DNA of 64,000 nt, taken from the NCBI GenBank assembly GCA_947846985.1, contig CANTUZ010000002.1:55260885-55324884 (forward strand), in the 5' to 3' direction. This document shows, one piece after another, positions 14,053 through 26,504 of the stretch. The notes under the pieces were generated by a model that saw nothing but the letters and a program-made list of their open reading frames with translations, searched no databases and had not been told where the DNA came from. Every line of letters begins with the position of its first letter. Within the stretch, counting starts at the first letter, position 1. This stretch comes from Fratercula arctica (Eukaryota > Chordata > Aves > Charadriiformes > Alcidae). The position numbers and the translations under genes were made by a program.

Positions 14053-15842
14053 ACGAACCATGGCAGTTTCCGTGCCTCTGACATAGGTGGGAACAGTGGC
14101 TCCCAAATGGTATTGGTAGTCAGAAAAGCAATAGGAAGAGATCTACAGAACCTTATTAAGCAGCATTTTACCTTTATTGCCTTCACAACATTTTCAAGGC
14201 TGACAATATAAGAACCACTACACTAAAGAATTAGGGATAGACATAAGATAAATGCTTACAACAGTAAGGGATTCACAGTAATAATACATAAGTACTAAGT
14301 GTCAAGCTGCCTGCCCACCATACAGCACTCCAGAGCTGCATTCAGTATTCCTTCCAAGATGAAAAATATAGCATTAACACCAAAAGTAAGACACATACAG
14401 ATTATGCAGTCAGAAACATTACATTTTTAGATAGCTGTCTTGGTGGGTAGGAGGGGGACACAGCAGAAGCCCTGTAAATACATTCTGCTCGTTCCCTGAA
14501 GCAAGCAACCTCACGTTGAACCCACCAGCCTTCAGTCAATACAGGGCATTGGATCATTTTGTTACAGGAGGGAGGAGAGAGAGAGAGAACCAATGCCAAA
14601 AAAGACCCACAGAAACAATGTAGGGCAAAATTAATACTGTTCCCAAAATAGTAAGGAAAGAAAAATGAGCCATCACAAATATTTAAGTTGCTTATATAAA
14701 GTTTAAAAATAAATTCTGGCATTTGCCCAAGTTCTTGGAAGGGACAAATAAAAACCAGTGCTTTGGATAATATTTATCACTTGCAGTGGCTATGGTGTCA
14801 CAGCACAGTTTCAGGCGGTATCTTCATTTCAGGGATGGGGTTTGCCACAATTGACTACATACATATCGGTTAAGCAGAGATACAGGCAGCACAACCTGCC
14901 CCAGTGCCTTTAGCAGGAATGGAAATACCAGAGGTGGAAGCACCGTCCCAAACAGCTTAAACACTCACCCCATGCCAGAAATATTTAGTGGGTTCAGGAA
15001 AGGTTTTGAAAATGCTGTCTCATGTGAATAGGGTCTGCTCTGGTCTCCAGGCAAGATCCTCACCCCTTACTGAAGCCGGGGATAGTTTTTGCCATTGATT
15101 TCTATTACCAGGATTGCAGTGCTTGCGCTGTCTTGGCACAGACTGGACTGGGCTCCCAAACCTGGCTGTGCTGCAGGGCTCAGCCTCTCAAAGCCAGCTT
15201 ATGATTTTTGCTGACATGATTTGAGAGTGGACAGGAGTAGCTTTCATGGAAACACACGAGTAACACAAGAAAACGGAAACCACCTCCTCCAGCTCCCTTC
15301 CTCCAATCGAGCAGGGCGTGGCTTGAACACTCCTGTGTGCCAGGGCACCCACTGACACCTCCAAGTCACAGGGACCTCATCGGTTGCCAGTTACAGCTGG
15401 TGGGCTCAAGCCTCCTCTTCACCATGAGCTGTAGAGCTCACTGAATGGGGGCAAACCAGCAGCCTTTCCTGGGCAAGCAGCTTCTGGGGTGGGGGGGCAT
15501 GCATCACAAATGGGAACTGGACTCACTCACTTTCACATGTATAATATTTTTCATACAAAATTGGGTTTGTTACCATGTGAATTTGTCAGACTTTTGTACT
15601 TTACCAGCGCACAAAGCAATGGTTTCCCCTGGTGGCACCAAAGAGTGATTCAGAACCACTCAGTGATTTGCTCAATGATTTAAAAGGAGTAGTTTATAGC
15701 TATTAGAGTTGCATGAAACCACCTGTTTTCTCTGAATAACGAAAATCCATATAAGAAAACAACAACAAAAAGGTTCCATTTTAAAATTTTTCACTCTGGT
15801 CTCAAAGACTTTGTACCTGAAAGACAGAACAAAGCTTTAAGA

Positions 15843-16530
15843 GTATCTAGCACCTCTTTGGGCAACCTGTTCTAATGTTTCACCACCCTCATCGTAAAAA
15901 ATTTCTTCCTTATATCTAGTCTAAATCTTCCCTCTTTTAGTTTAAAACCATTACCCCTTGTATTACCGCAACAGGCCCTGCTAAAAAGTTTGTCCTCATC
16001 TTCCTTATAAGCCCCCTTTAAGGACTGAAAGGCTGCAATACGGTCTCCTTGGAGCCTTCTCCAGGCTGAGCAACCCCAATTCTCTCAGCCTGTCCTCGCA
16101 GGAGAGGTGCTCCAGCCCTCTGAGCATCTTCATGGCCCTTCTCTGGACCCACTCGAACAGGTCCATGTCTCTCCTGTGCTGAGGGCCCCAGAGCTGGATG
16201 CAGTACTCCAGGTGGGGTCTCACCAGAGCGGAACAGAGGAGCAGAATCATCTCCCTCAACCTGCTGGCCACGCTTCTTTTGATGCGGCCCAGGATACAGT
16301 TGACTTTCTGGGCTGTGAGTGCACATTGTCGGCTCACGTCCAGCTTTTCATCCTCCAGTACCCACAAGCCTTTCTGGGCAGGGTTGCTCTCAATCCCTTC
16401 ATCCCCCAGCCTGTATTGACACTGGGGGTTGCCCTGACCCAGATGCAGGTGACAAGAGATTAGTCTCTTACATGGAAGGGATTTTAAAAGCCTTTCCCTC
16501 AGACCATTATCCCCATACACTTGGGCTTCA
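15843..16530 (-). mobile_element. CR1 LINE fragment, minus strand, end of reverse-transcriptase ORF
   Basis: Seen: the minus-strand frame at 16005-16520 reads CHLHLGQGNPQCQYRLGDE, later [17 protein letters not shown], then [35 protein letters not shown] and [11 protein letters not shown]. After a frame shift near 16030 it continues in another register as KLFSRACCGNTRGNGFKL, RFRLDIRKKFFTMRVVKH, then a stop codon in place of Trp, and NRLPKEVLD. Known: these strings are the C-terminal part of ORF2 of avian CR1 non-LTR retrotransposons. The copy is dead: frame-shifted, stop-containing and 5'-truncated. Similarity stops near 15843, before the usual CR1 3' tail, which is unusual. It is inserted in the same orientation as ITGA9. 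The subfamily cannot be named without a library search. Confidence 0.93.
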
Positions 16531-19500
16531 CCAAAACTGCTTTTTCATGGCTAATGGATGTTTCACTTGGTGCTTTCCATATCCTAGCAGGTCAAAAATA
16601 TGTGAAAGAAGGTATAAACTTTTAAGACATACTCTGTTTTAACTCACATTCTTTGATAATTGTTTCTATTTTTACACTCTTCTCACCAAAGTGACATTAA
16701 TGTTAGTTCCCCTATAGGCAATCTTGCCAAATAAGAAGCTGTGTGTCTGCTAATAGGATGAAAATTACTAAGTCATGACAAGTTTAACCAGTTGTATTCT
16801 TAACTTATTTTGTCATCTAAGGAAGCCTTAAGTGATGCAGCGTGTATGCCAAAAGAAGGAAGTAGTAAATTTACTTTACTCTCACATAGATTCCCTTAGA
16901 TTTACAGCTAACTCCTCACATTTCAGTCTAGAATTTAACAACAGACCTGGGTCTTCTCCCAGGACAGGAAAAAAAAAAAAAAAATCTAATACAAACTATT
17001 GCAGGATTCTCTTCCTTTTCATTATTATTTGTTATTACAGTCAGACTATCATCCAGTCCTAGCCTTATGGTTAGGCACATTGACATACCACAGAGTAAAA
17101 CATATTTAGTGCCTTAAAACCTATGCACAAATGGAGATTAAAAATAACTACAACAAGAAGATGGCAATAAAAGAATCCAACTTGCATAAAAAGCACGCAA
17201 AAGCCACTCATTATTAAGTGTTTTTCATTGAGAAGATAAGTGTTAGCAAATAATTTCAAGGAGGACTTTATTTATAGGAAACTGCTTGTGTTACATATGA
17301 GAAATCATGAACACCAGAAAGTGCAACTTAGGCAGAAAAAGTGGTCAATAACTTGACAGTAAAGGTAGATTAGAAGATCCTCTGCTTAAATTTTCTGTTA
17401 AACAGTGAAGTTGCTACGTTATGTTTTTGTAGGAATCTGATCAGAGAAGTCTCTCTGCTGCAGTAACACTGAGTTTTTGCTTAAGAATTAATTAGCTATT
17501 TGTGTTACATGCAGCCTTTACAATATCCCTTCTGAAAATTGCTCTTTTAAATCTGTGTAATTCACATGCAGCAATAAAAATTTTAACACCAGATGAAAAC
17601 AAATGGCACATTACACTGTGAGCCAGTCAGAGGACAGCAATGGAAGAAACAAACCCTTAAAATTTGACTGCTTCACTGCTTTGAGGATAGCTTTCAAAAG
17701 TATGCTTATTTTCACAGACGATTCTTTTTTCAAAGCAAAAAATGACCACTGAAAGCAAGCACTGTGGCCACAAACATTTGATGGGAGAAAAGGCCATTAT
17801 AAAATCATGACACACCAAATGAGAGAAGTGTAAGCTAATTTGCCTAGTGCATCCAATCCATAAGAACATCTCATATATAAAGTCAGGAAACAAGCTTAAG
17901 CATATGCCATCAGGTTAAAGACATTGTGGGCAAGTGGAAAACAATTTGCACTAACAGATAACTATCTATTTCAAATCTCCAGAGGACCACAGTTAGCATA
18001 GGACAACATGCAGGTTCCAGGTACAGAACACTAAACATTCCCTAAAATAACTGGGACTCCAAGAGAGGTCACGCAACTCTACAAGGGACATCGATAATTA
18101 AAATTATGCAACAAACTGGAAGCCTATGACCAAGGATGTAACTTTTGATCACCAGCACAACCATATCATCTGTAACTACCCCATTGCATATGGAAATGCT
18201 GGTGTTCACACGGGAGTGATGGTAACGGCACAGGGTATGTGCCTTTCCTCAATTCTTTCTGGATGTCAGGAGTTCAAGATTAGTTCAGTTTCCTACATAA
18301 CTTCAGTTGTGGGAGGAGAAAGGAAGAAAAGGCATTTTCTGCCAAAAAAGCTCTACGCCTGCAACCTATTACTCCCACATTTCTTCAAACATATTGTCAG
18401 GCACTTTTGGTATGAATTAGGCCACTGGATTAGCATTACGTGTTGCCACTCAAACCAAACACAGCATCTGTAAGCCTCCCAGGAGTCTCAAGTCTGTTCT
18501 GACTATAAGGAGGTTATAGGTTTGGAGCACACCCAGAAGCCACAGCCAGAAAAATTAATTGTTTTCTTTTTTTGCCTAGAGAGGAGTTTTCTGTTGGAAG
18601 TTGCCTCCACTGTTTCCTGATGAAGGGCCTGCTCATTCCTTCCTAAGGGTAGCAAAATGAAAGGGTGATAATTTTAGGCACTCCCCAGTTCGGACAGGAT
18701 AAGCCAACCATGTTCATGTGTGTGTCCGAGATTACCACACAAACTGATATTCCTCCATGTGTTATAAACAGGAAAACCACTAAGACAAACAAGCTGTTCC
18801 CTATTGTAATTTTCTGCAGCAGTACTCTAGCATTAAGCGTATTTCCCCCAAGTGTAAATTTGTCCCAAAGAAGCACTAATAAACTTTTACAGCACAATTT
18901 GCCATCATGTGTTTAGTTTATATCACTCCGTACAGAAAATAAGCTTAGAAAGTTCCTAAAACAGCAGTGTTGCCTTCTTTGCTGCTTCTTTCCACCTGAG
19001 AAAACAAGCTCTTTGGTTAACCAGGAGTGCCAGAGAAAGCAAAAATATTCCTATCCATCATTACCTACCTTTTGAAATAACTTTTCCTAGCACAAAGCGC
19101 AGCACCTCTTTTATCTCTATTTGGCCATTCACTTCCTAAAAGTGCCATCACTGGGAAATGCAATAACTCCTCTCAGACAAAAGCCTCATGGACAGCCTCT
19201 CCAAACCATGGGCTCTGGTATCCTTCTCCCTAAAAGAGACATACTCCATCCAGGCTTATATCTGCCCCTCCTGAGCCTCCAAAAGGTTTAAATTAAAATT
19301 AAAATTAAATTTAAATGCAAATGAAAACTCTTTTTGAGGAACTACAGTATCAGACAGAAACACATCAGTGGGCAGACAGTAAAGCCAGGAACATGGAGGC
19401 TACTGAATGTGTAAGACCAGCAATGAAGTCTTAAACTTCATTAAGACTTTACAAGCAATAAAAGTAATTCTCAACTCTGTTAAAACTTAAGAAATATGTA

Positions 19501-22500
19501 TTTTTGAGGGACTCTACTTGAAAAATAAATCCTATTTCTTTCCCATTACAGAATATATCAAACGGACAAGTTTATCAAAGGGCTCAAGATTAAAAATTTG
19601 GATCCCTTTAGGGTTTAGCAGGTAACACTAGAGTTTAAAAAAGGCAGGTAAAAAGAAATACAAGGCAGGCAAAACAGAGTTTCAGCAGCCACTGTGCTAT
19701 AATTCTACTGACTGAGCCTCATTCAAGATGATATTTATTTCATTTGGGGAGCATAAAATCTCTCTATTTGGATTCATGAATGTGATTAACCAGGCACTTT
19801 GTCTGACAGCAGCTCCACCAGAGCAACCAATTTCTGCCTTGGCCACAAACAATGCACTTGGCCTATTTCATACATGCTGGTAAAAGTTGAAGAGCAACAG
19901 TGAACTAAAGTAAAATTGGTTACCTCACTAAAACTTGAAATCGGATGGGGTTTTTTTGGTTTCATTGTTTTTATAACAGACAAGCTTTGTACAGAGCAGA
20001 AAACACTCAAAGACCCTCTCCAACCAGAAAGGAGGAGACATTTGCCACTCAGTTACATCATCTGTCAGTGTGTGGAGAAAAAACAAAAAAAGTGATTTCT
20101 TTAAAAACGTGGGAAGCTAGGCAGAGGAGGCCATCTGGACAAAACCTCTGCCTTCAGCTCACAGCTGAAAACCTCCCACTGGCCTCAGGACACAAGACCC
20201 TTTGGGCTACCAAACAGCCCTACTAGCTACACTGCCCAGTAAAAAGCCCCCAAATGGTTAATAGCACCATACCTGCTACAGTTTGCTCTCCCATGTAGCT
20301 GCACTACCAGCCCTAGCAGATCTTACAGCACTTAACTACTTGCAGCATGGGTCTCCTCTGAAAGGATGCTAGTGCCACGCATATTTGGCAGCTTCATTTT
20401 GGCCACATCATGCAGGACAGTTTTGAACTTGTGTATAGGCTCACCCTTGAAAGACAATCTTACTTGCTCTTGGTGAACCTTGCAAAAACCTTTGGAAAAG
20501 CCAAAGACAACTCCATGGTCATTAACGGTATTTAAATCTTGATACAATTAATGCTCAGCACAAAGATGTCAGTCTTCCCACCAGCTCTAATTCTCCTTCT
20601 GGTACGTCTAAATCCCTGTACTTAAGAGGCAATAAAAAGGAACCCAGAGTTATCCAGCTAACAACTGTTCTTCCCTTGCCCATATGAGCTACTCGGGGGA
20701 AAAAATGCAGCTTCTCTTCTCCCTGGCTTATTTTTCAAGGTGAAACATCAGCTCTACACAGTGCTGGCAAGAGTACACCTGAAAAGAGAGGACTGATCAC
20801 TTTACAGAGTAAGGCAACTGAAAACACTATATTTATTTTGCCAAGATTATATTTATTTTGCTCTGCTGGAGGGGAGGCAGGCTGTGCTAATAGATTACGA
20901 GCACACTTTTCGCAGTTTTGGAAAACAGAGTTATTCCTGAAAGCATGCTTCTGTAAATAAACCCGTGTGCTTCATGATCACCCTACCTATCTCACAGCCC
21001 TTTAAGGCTGAACATATGCTATGACTGCATCTGTCTCAGCCTGGCAGTTTCTCCAGTTGGCTCAGCAAAAGGACAAAAAAAAAGTTATATAAAACAACAG
21101 AAAGAAACAAACCCAAAGATATCAACTCTGCTCTTGGTCTTAGCACTGAATCTCACTGCAGTCATCATTCCTGGCAAAACTACACAGCAGCTTTCGTCTT
21201 GCAGCGACAATAAACTTCCTGCTGCAGGCTGGGACAGGTCAGCGCTCCCTTTGTCTGCCCAGTGGTCCAAACCCTGTGAAATCCTAGATAATCATGACTA
21301 AGTTTTCATAGCTGTTGCTGCTGCGAAAGCAGGCTTTGCTTCAAGTGTTATTCCTTGACTTCCTCCAACTTCTCTCCTCTCCCAAGGAGAGGTTTGCAGG
21401 ACCGGTTGGGTCACTACCGAGGGGAGCTGTGCTTGCCAAGGGTCTGTTTTTCACTTCTTCCTCCGCAAAGCAGTGGTTATTGTCCACATCCAACACACAG
21501 TCCACTGATCACAGCACCAGTGTTCGAGAAAAGGCCTCGCTAAAAGTGAGCAACCAAGCTCTGCTGAAAACCTATCGCCTCTCAAAGGCTCTGTGTGGAC
21601 AGTATGGGAGAAACCACCACCCCCCTCAAAAAAACCCCAACCTTCAAAATAAACTCTTGAGTATCTCTGGCTGTATATCTCCATCCTGTAACACTACCAG
21701 CCAAATCTTAACATAGAGATGTTAATTCACAGGCAGACAACTTTCAGAAGATAGTAGATCTTGGAAACAATCAAGGTGATGCGATCTCCACATCACACGT
21801 GACTGTGAGACAGAATGCTTTGCTACCCAGACTCTAGAAAAAAAGCCAGATTACTATGAATTAAGAATAAAAGACTTTAATACATGCATCCCCCTCAGAT
21901 GAGGTCAAAGAGCTATAGAGGGAGAAATAATCACAACCAGACAGTGACTAAAATTGGAGAGCACTAGAGATGAAGCTGTGGGAAGATCAGCAACCCGAAG
22001 TATCTTTAGAGACCTGAGGCAACAGTGATGTATGGCATACAAAGGCCAGAAACATACCTATAAAGAGGCAAAAATTTGGTTACAGAATTCAGCAGTGAAT
22101 AAAACATAGTTGTGCAATATCTGTTGAAAAGGCAGCAGTTTGTTCCAAACCTGCCTGTACAAAGACAGCACAAGCTCCCCACCTACACGCCATTATGAAA
22201 AGCCTTTGGTATCACCACTCCTCTGTTGCTTCTCAGCCCCATCCTCCCCATAAGCTATGGCCGGATCCATTAACAGTTAATACGATGAGCAACATGAGAC
22301 TGCTTAAAACAACCAGACAGTCACCAAGATAAAGATCTCCGGAAAATATAAATGCTGTGTCTGGTTTAACCATGTGCCAGGGCTGCTGATAGTGTCTGAA
22401 GCTATTACAATGTTCACTCTGCACACAGATAGCAGCGACTGGTAGCAACAGGCAGCCTAGCTGGCTGGCCCACGGTGGGGTAAGAAACCAGACAGTGCTT

Positions 22501-23493
22501 CTTTAATAAATGCAGGAATTGTACAAGGGGCTTTCACCATCATCACCATTACACCTTTGTGATACGTCAAGGAAGATGCGATTTGACCCTGCATAAATCT
22601 GCAGGCACAATGTGCTTCGCTGTCTGTGTCAGATTCTCTTGTGCTATCCACAGGTAGATCTACCCTAAATATTAGGGGAGCCCACATAAGCAGGAAACAA
22701 CCAGGGCAGTTACTGGGAAGGGAAAACAATGTTTCCTCAGAGTCAATGCCCTGATCACAGCATGTCTTAAACACACAACTCAAGTCTTCTGAGCACCATC
22801 AAACGAGTGGAGTTCCCAAGAGAAAACTCTACATTTCAGCTGCAGGCCCAGATATTAAGGAGACACTTGTGACACCTCCAAACCCATTTATTTCCTTCAT
22901 CTTTTCTGTTGCTATCCCTTTCTGCAACCTCTGCTTCTTCTCCTCTTAGCACCACGATCCATTTCCTCGCGTTTATGTTTGCCATTCCTTTTACCAAAAA
23001 ACAAATCCCTTCAAAAAAAAAAAAAAAAAACACAAAAAAAACCCCACAAACACACACAACTAGTAAGATTTAAATTTTTGCTTCATTTTCCTCCAGCAGA
23101 ACTGACAGACAGTTGCCACGTAACGTATTTATCTGCTGTTAGTAGTTTTATCACCGTTGAAGGAGAGGAGGTCTGTAGAGGCAGCACCATAATCTCCAGA
23201 CAGCTGGAGGAGGAACTGTCCAGCAGCAAAGCACCTCCTGAGAGACGGCGGGGAGCAGGATCACATACACACTGACACGAGAAAACCAGCGATGCTCCTC
23301 AACTGCTTCATTAATAGCCACTTGCTCCAGCTGTCCATTTTCTACTGAATGTATCAGTCAAACCTCCAAAGGTTGTTTAAATTAAAACAAACACAGCTTT
23401 TGCAGATGACACGAGGTGCTGCGAGTATTGGAATTACTATGTATACCAAGAATTAAAGTTTCTTAACTAGAAATCAGATTCCAATGGAGGGGC

Positions 23494-23519
23494 AAAAAAA
23501 AAAAAAAAAAAAAAAAAAA
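23494..23519 (+). repeat. 26-nt A run
   Basis: Twenty-six consecutive A residues between GAGGGGC and GATTCAG on the plus strand, within the long intron. No retrocopy was recognised immediately upstream on either strand. Confidence 0.95.
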
Positions 23520-26343
23520 GATTCAGAAAACTGCCTCTCTCCTCTACTTCCCCATGCCCACTACAAAACCAAACTCAAAGCATCTTGAAGTCCCAAAGCA
23601 TTTCTATTTCATTCTCTGTTCTCAACCAGAAAAACATGTTTTCTCATGAACTACCATAATTCTAGCAACTTGAGCTGCAATTTGGTAGCCTGCCTTGTAC
23701 AAGATCAAGTTCTGAGCTACACATATCCTACAAACCTTGTGAGATAGATACACTTATCTCAGTCACACAGTTATGAGGAAAGACAGACTCTAATACTCAA
23801 TTTCAGTAGCAGCAATAAGAATAGTAGCTCCTGTCCTGAGAGGGAACCACAAATAGGAAAGGAATCATGCTCAAAACTTTGACACTTATCAGTTGCAAAA
23901 TGATTTACTGAGTCTCCCTGTCAGTTTATTTTAGTGCTCAGTTTCACTGGAGTCTCCTGAGATCTAATCTGTCAAAAGAAATTGCAGCAAGCTTGTATAG
24001 GTCTAGTTTTTTCACAACTTTCCTCAGTCCTTCTGTTTTATGCCTCCAGCATGCTAGAACTGCACATTGGTAAGACAATGTCATCAGCAAGGCCTAGCAC
24101 AGGCTGTCACTTAACTAACGTAACCTACGGAGCTCTGCTGTGTGCCATTTGGACCAGATGCCTTGTTTCCTTAGTAGGGTTTGTGAAGCTAGCTCATGAG
24201 GTCATGCACAAGTCAAAAGAGCTTCTCTATCCTTGATCCCAGCCAGTCCAGAACTGACATCCTTATGTTACCATATAAACCTATTTGTCACCAGGGATTC
24301 AAATGAATAATAATAATAAAGTGAACAGGTTAAGGATGCAACTGCAAGCAACTCGATTTGCCATGGAGGCAAATTCATCAGGCATACAGTAAATAAAAGG
24401 AAAGAGGAAAGTCTAAGTGAAATACTTTGTATATTTTAAGTCCACATCTTTTATCACCCATGCCATCATAAAACTATGCAATCAAGGAGATTTCCGGTTG
24501 GAGTTTGGAGAGTTTTTTTGTTTTTCAGGGTTTTTGGTTTTGTTTTACTAGCTGTTACTTAAGGGTAGCAGTGAAAGATCACGACCCCATTTCCACTCCT
24601 CCAGAGTCTGCAGGGCTCTCTTTGATGTTTCAAATGTAGCCTCGTGGATCATATCACCTTTCCCATGAAAGGACAGGGATTATCTTTCTCCACTACTTTG
24701 CATTCTCCCTTCCACGAACAAACGACACTTCCTTCTATTCTTCCAACTGTGAAAAATAACTGCTTATATCATATAGAAAGCCAGTAGCCTTGTTTGTTAA
24801 CCAGCCGTTTTGCTTTAAGTCGTTGGCATTTCCCTTGCCTATAAAAATGAAGTTTCCCAGGAATTTTCCAGAAAAATAGTTCTTACCTTTGCATTCCCAA
24901 CATCATCTATAAATACTAAAATAAATTAAATAGTTTCCTGGGCATATGTAGCTCTTTAAGGAATCCTATGTAGTACCCAAAAGCTACAATAGAGCTAGCG
25001 TGAAAGAAATCATTATTGGGTTAAGACAGAAAGGTGTATGGCTCCTTTTCATCCAAACTCAATACGTTCAAGCCTAATCAGATATGCTCATTTGAGGAGT
25101 ACCAGAATTAATGAACTCACAGCCATATCTTCTAAGTAATGGCAATGTCATAGGTCTACGCTTTCTTTAACAAGCTTTTCCACAGCAGAAAGCAAAGGTT
25201 GTTCTAGAAACAAAAAACTATGGAAGCTATCTAGTCTCTTCCCAGGGATCCACACAACTTAACAGGACAGCGTTTCCTCCTTGGTGGTCCCTTTATTTAT
25301 TTTTATCTCTCAGCAGCCATGCACAAAATGTTGATAAAGTCAAAGGATGAATTTTATCTCCCGTTCTCACAGTTTTTAGGTACAAAGAAGCTTCCTGGAA
25401 AAGTTTATACATTCAGGGATGTCTGGACCTGCTGGATTCTCAAAACAAGATGATGCCAAGTGATATCCATTGAATTTAGGTCACACTCATCTATGGGAAT
25501 ATGTCCTTCAGTAAGGAGGATATGCAACTCACCGTACAACCATACTTCCCACTAGACTGGTGATACAGACTAAAGCTTGTAAGACATAGCTGGTTTAAAA
25601 GATAGATCTCCTTCCTGTATCATTTTAAAATCCATTCTATAAATTTCTTAGCTGAGAAGAAAACTATAGTGCTTACTTTGCAAACAGAATGGCACTTGGG
25701 TGACATTTCTTCAACAACAGCAGACCCTGTATGAAGAGTTTATTACAGGAAGAACAGACCCTTTCTACATCCCAGCATGTCTGGAAAGCACTCTCTGAAT
25801 CCCCAGGACCATGACACGTGAAATAAAGTTATCCCACTGCTATTTTCAAGCCCAGATGAAATCCAGGGTGCTCTTCAAACCAATGAGCCCAATCGCTTCA
25901 GGACAGACCCCACATTATCTTGCCATTACCATGAAGATTGCATCACCAGCCCCTTGTGCAGTCAGACCTTTCACAAAACTAAACACTAAACCTGCTGCTC
26001 CTGCCAAAAAAAAACCAACTTTGCCTCCATATTTTGAGTATAACAAGCGTAGCAACAAACTAAGCCAAAAGAAGAAAGAAATCGCCTATAAATGCACCTG
26101 ATCAAAAGTAAATAAAATACATATTCCTGGCATCAGGTCTTGAAGGCCTGATGGTGCTCAGACTGACAAATCATACCAAGCAAGAAGTTCTGAGCTTCCA
26201 CTCACAAAACTTCATCCATCTGTCGGGAAAACAAAGAACATCTGAAGCCAAACAGCACCATTTTAATTGTTTGAATATTTAAAAGAAAAAAAAAAGTGGA
26301 ATTGCAATGACGCCGATGTTAGTAAGGACAGGAATGAACTGAC

Positions 26344-26504
26344 CTTGACATATGCTAGGTAATGCTCGCACTTTTCCTGCATGTATGACAGTTGCAACTT
26401 CTCTGTGATCTGCCCCACTGTCTCTCCAGAAGTCACAAAGTAAACTCTGGGTTGCTGGCTCTTTTCCTTCTTTGCCACATCAGCAGTCAAGTTATAATTC
26501 AAAC
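26344..26504 (-). CDS. ITGA9: ITGA9 exon (inferred exon 15): thigh domain; last ITGA9 exon seen in the window
   Basis: Seen: acceptor CCTTTTTAAAACAG precedes 161 nt. Two bases complete the split Gly; then LNYNLTADVAKKEKSQQPRV, YFVTSGETVGQITEKLQLSY and MQEKCEHYLAYVK follow to donor AAG|GTCAGT. It enters in phase 1 and leaves in phase 0. Known: ADVAKKEKxQxPRVYFV and GQxTEKLQL are diagnostic alpha-9 strings in the thigh domain; the length matches remembered human. The segment NYNLTADV contains an N-L-T sequon where I remember human NYVLMADV, which has none. The next human segment begins RRVQDVISP; no counterpart was recognised in the remaining 26 kb. Intron 26505-33234 separates this exon from the previous one. 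Confidence 0.95.

Larger units (their letters stand above)
1..26343 (-). other. ITGA9: ITGA9 intron, at least 26 kb (partial), after the last visible exon
   Basis: Begins GTCAGT at 26343 on the minus strand; its 3' end lies outside the window. I searched by eye for the following human segment (RRVQDVISP, then IVFEAAYSL) and for later calf, transmembrane and tail strings, and found none. Identified contents are the minisatellite at 3261-3725, the CR1 fragment at 15843-16530, a hairpin at 14026-14052, TA-rich repeats at 13324-13362, and A or T runs. The rest appears non-coding, with no frame I can assign to a family. Confidence 0.75.

Noticed and set aside
16107..16463. 118-codon plus-strand frame
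   Set aside because: Antisense of the CR1 reverse-transcriptase region.
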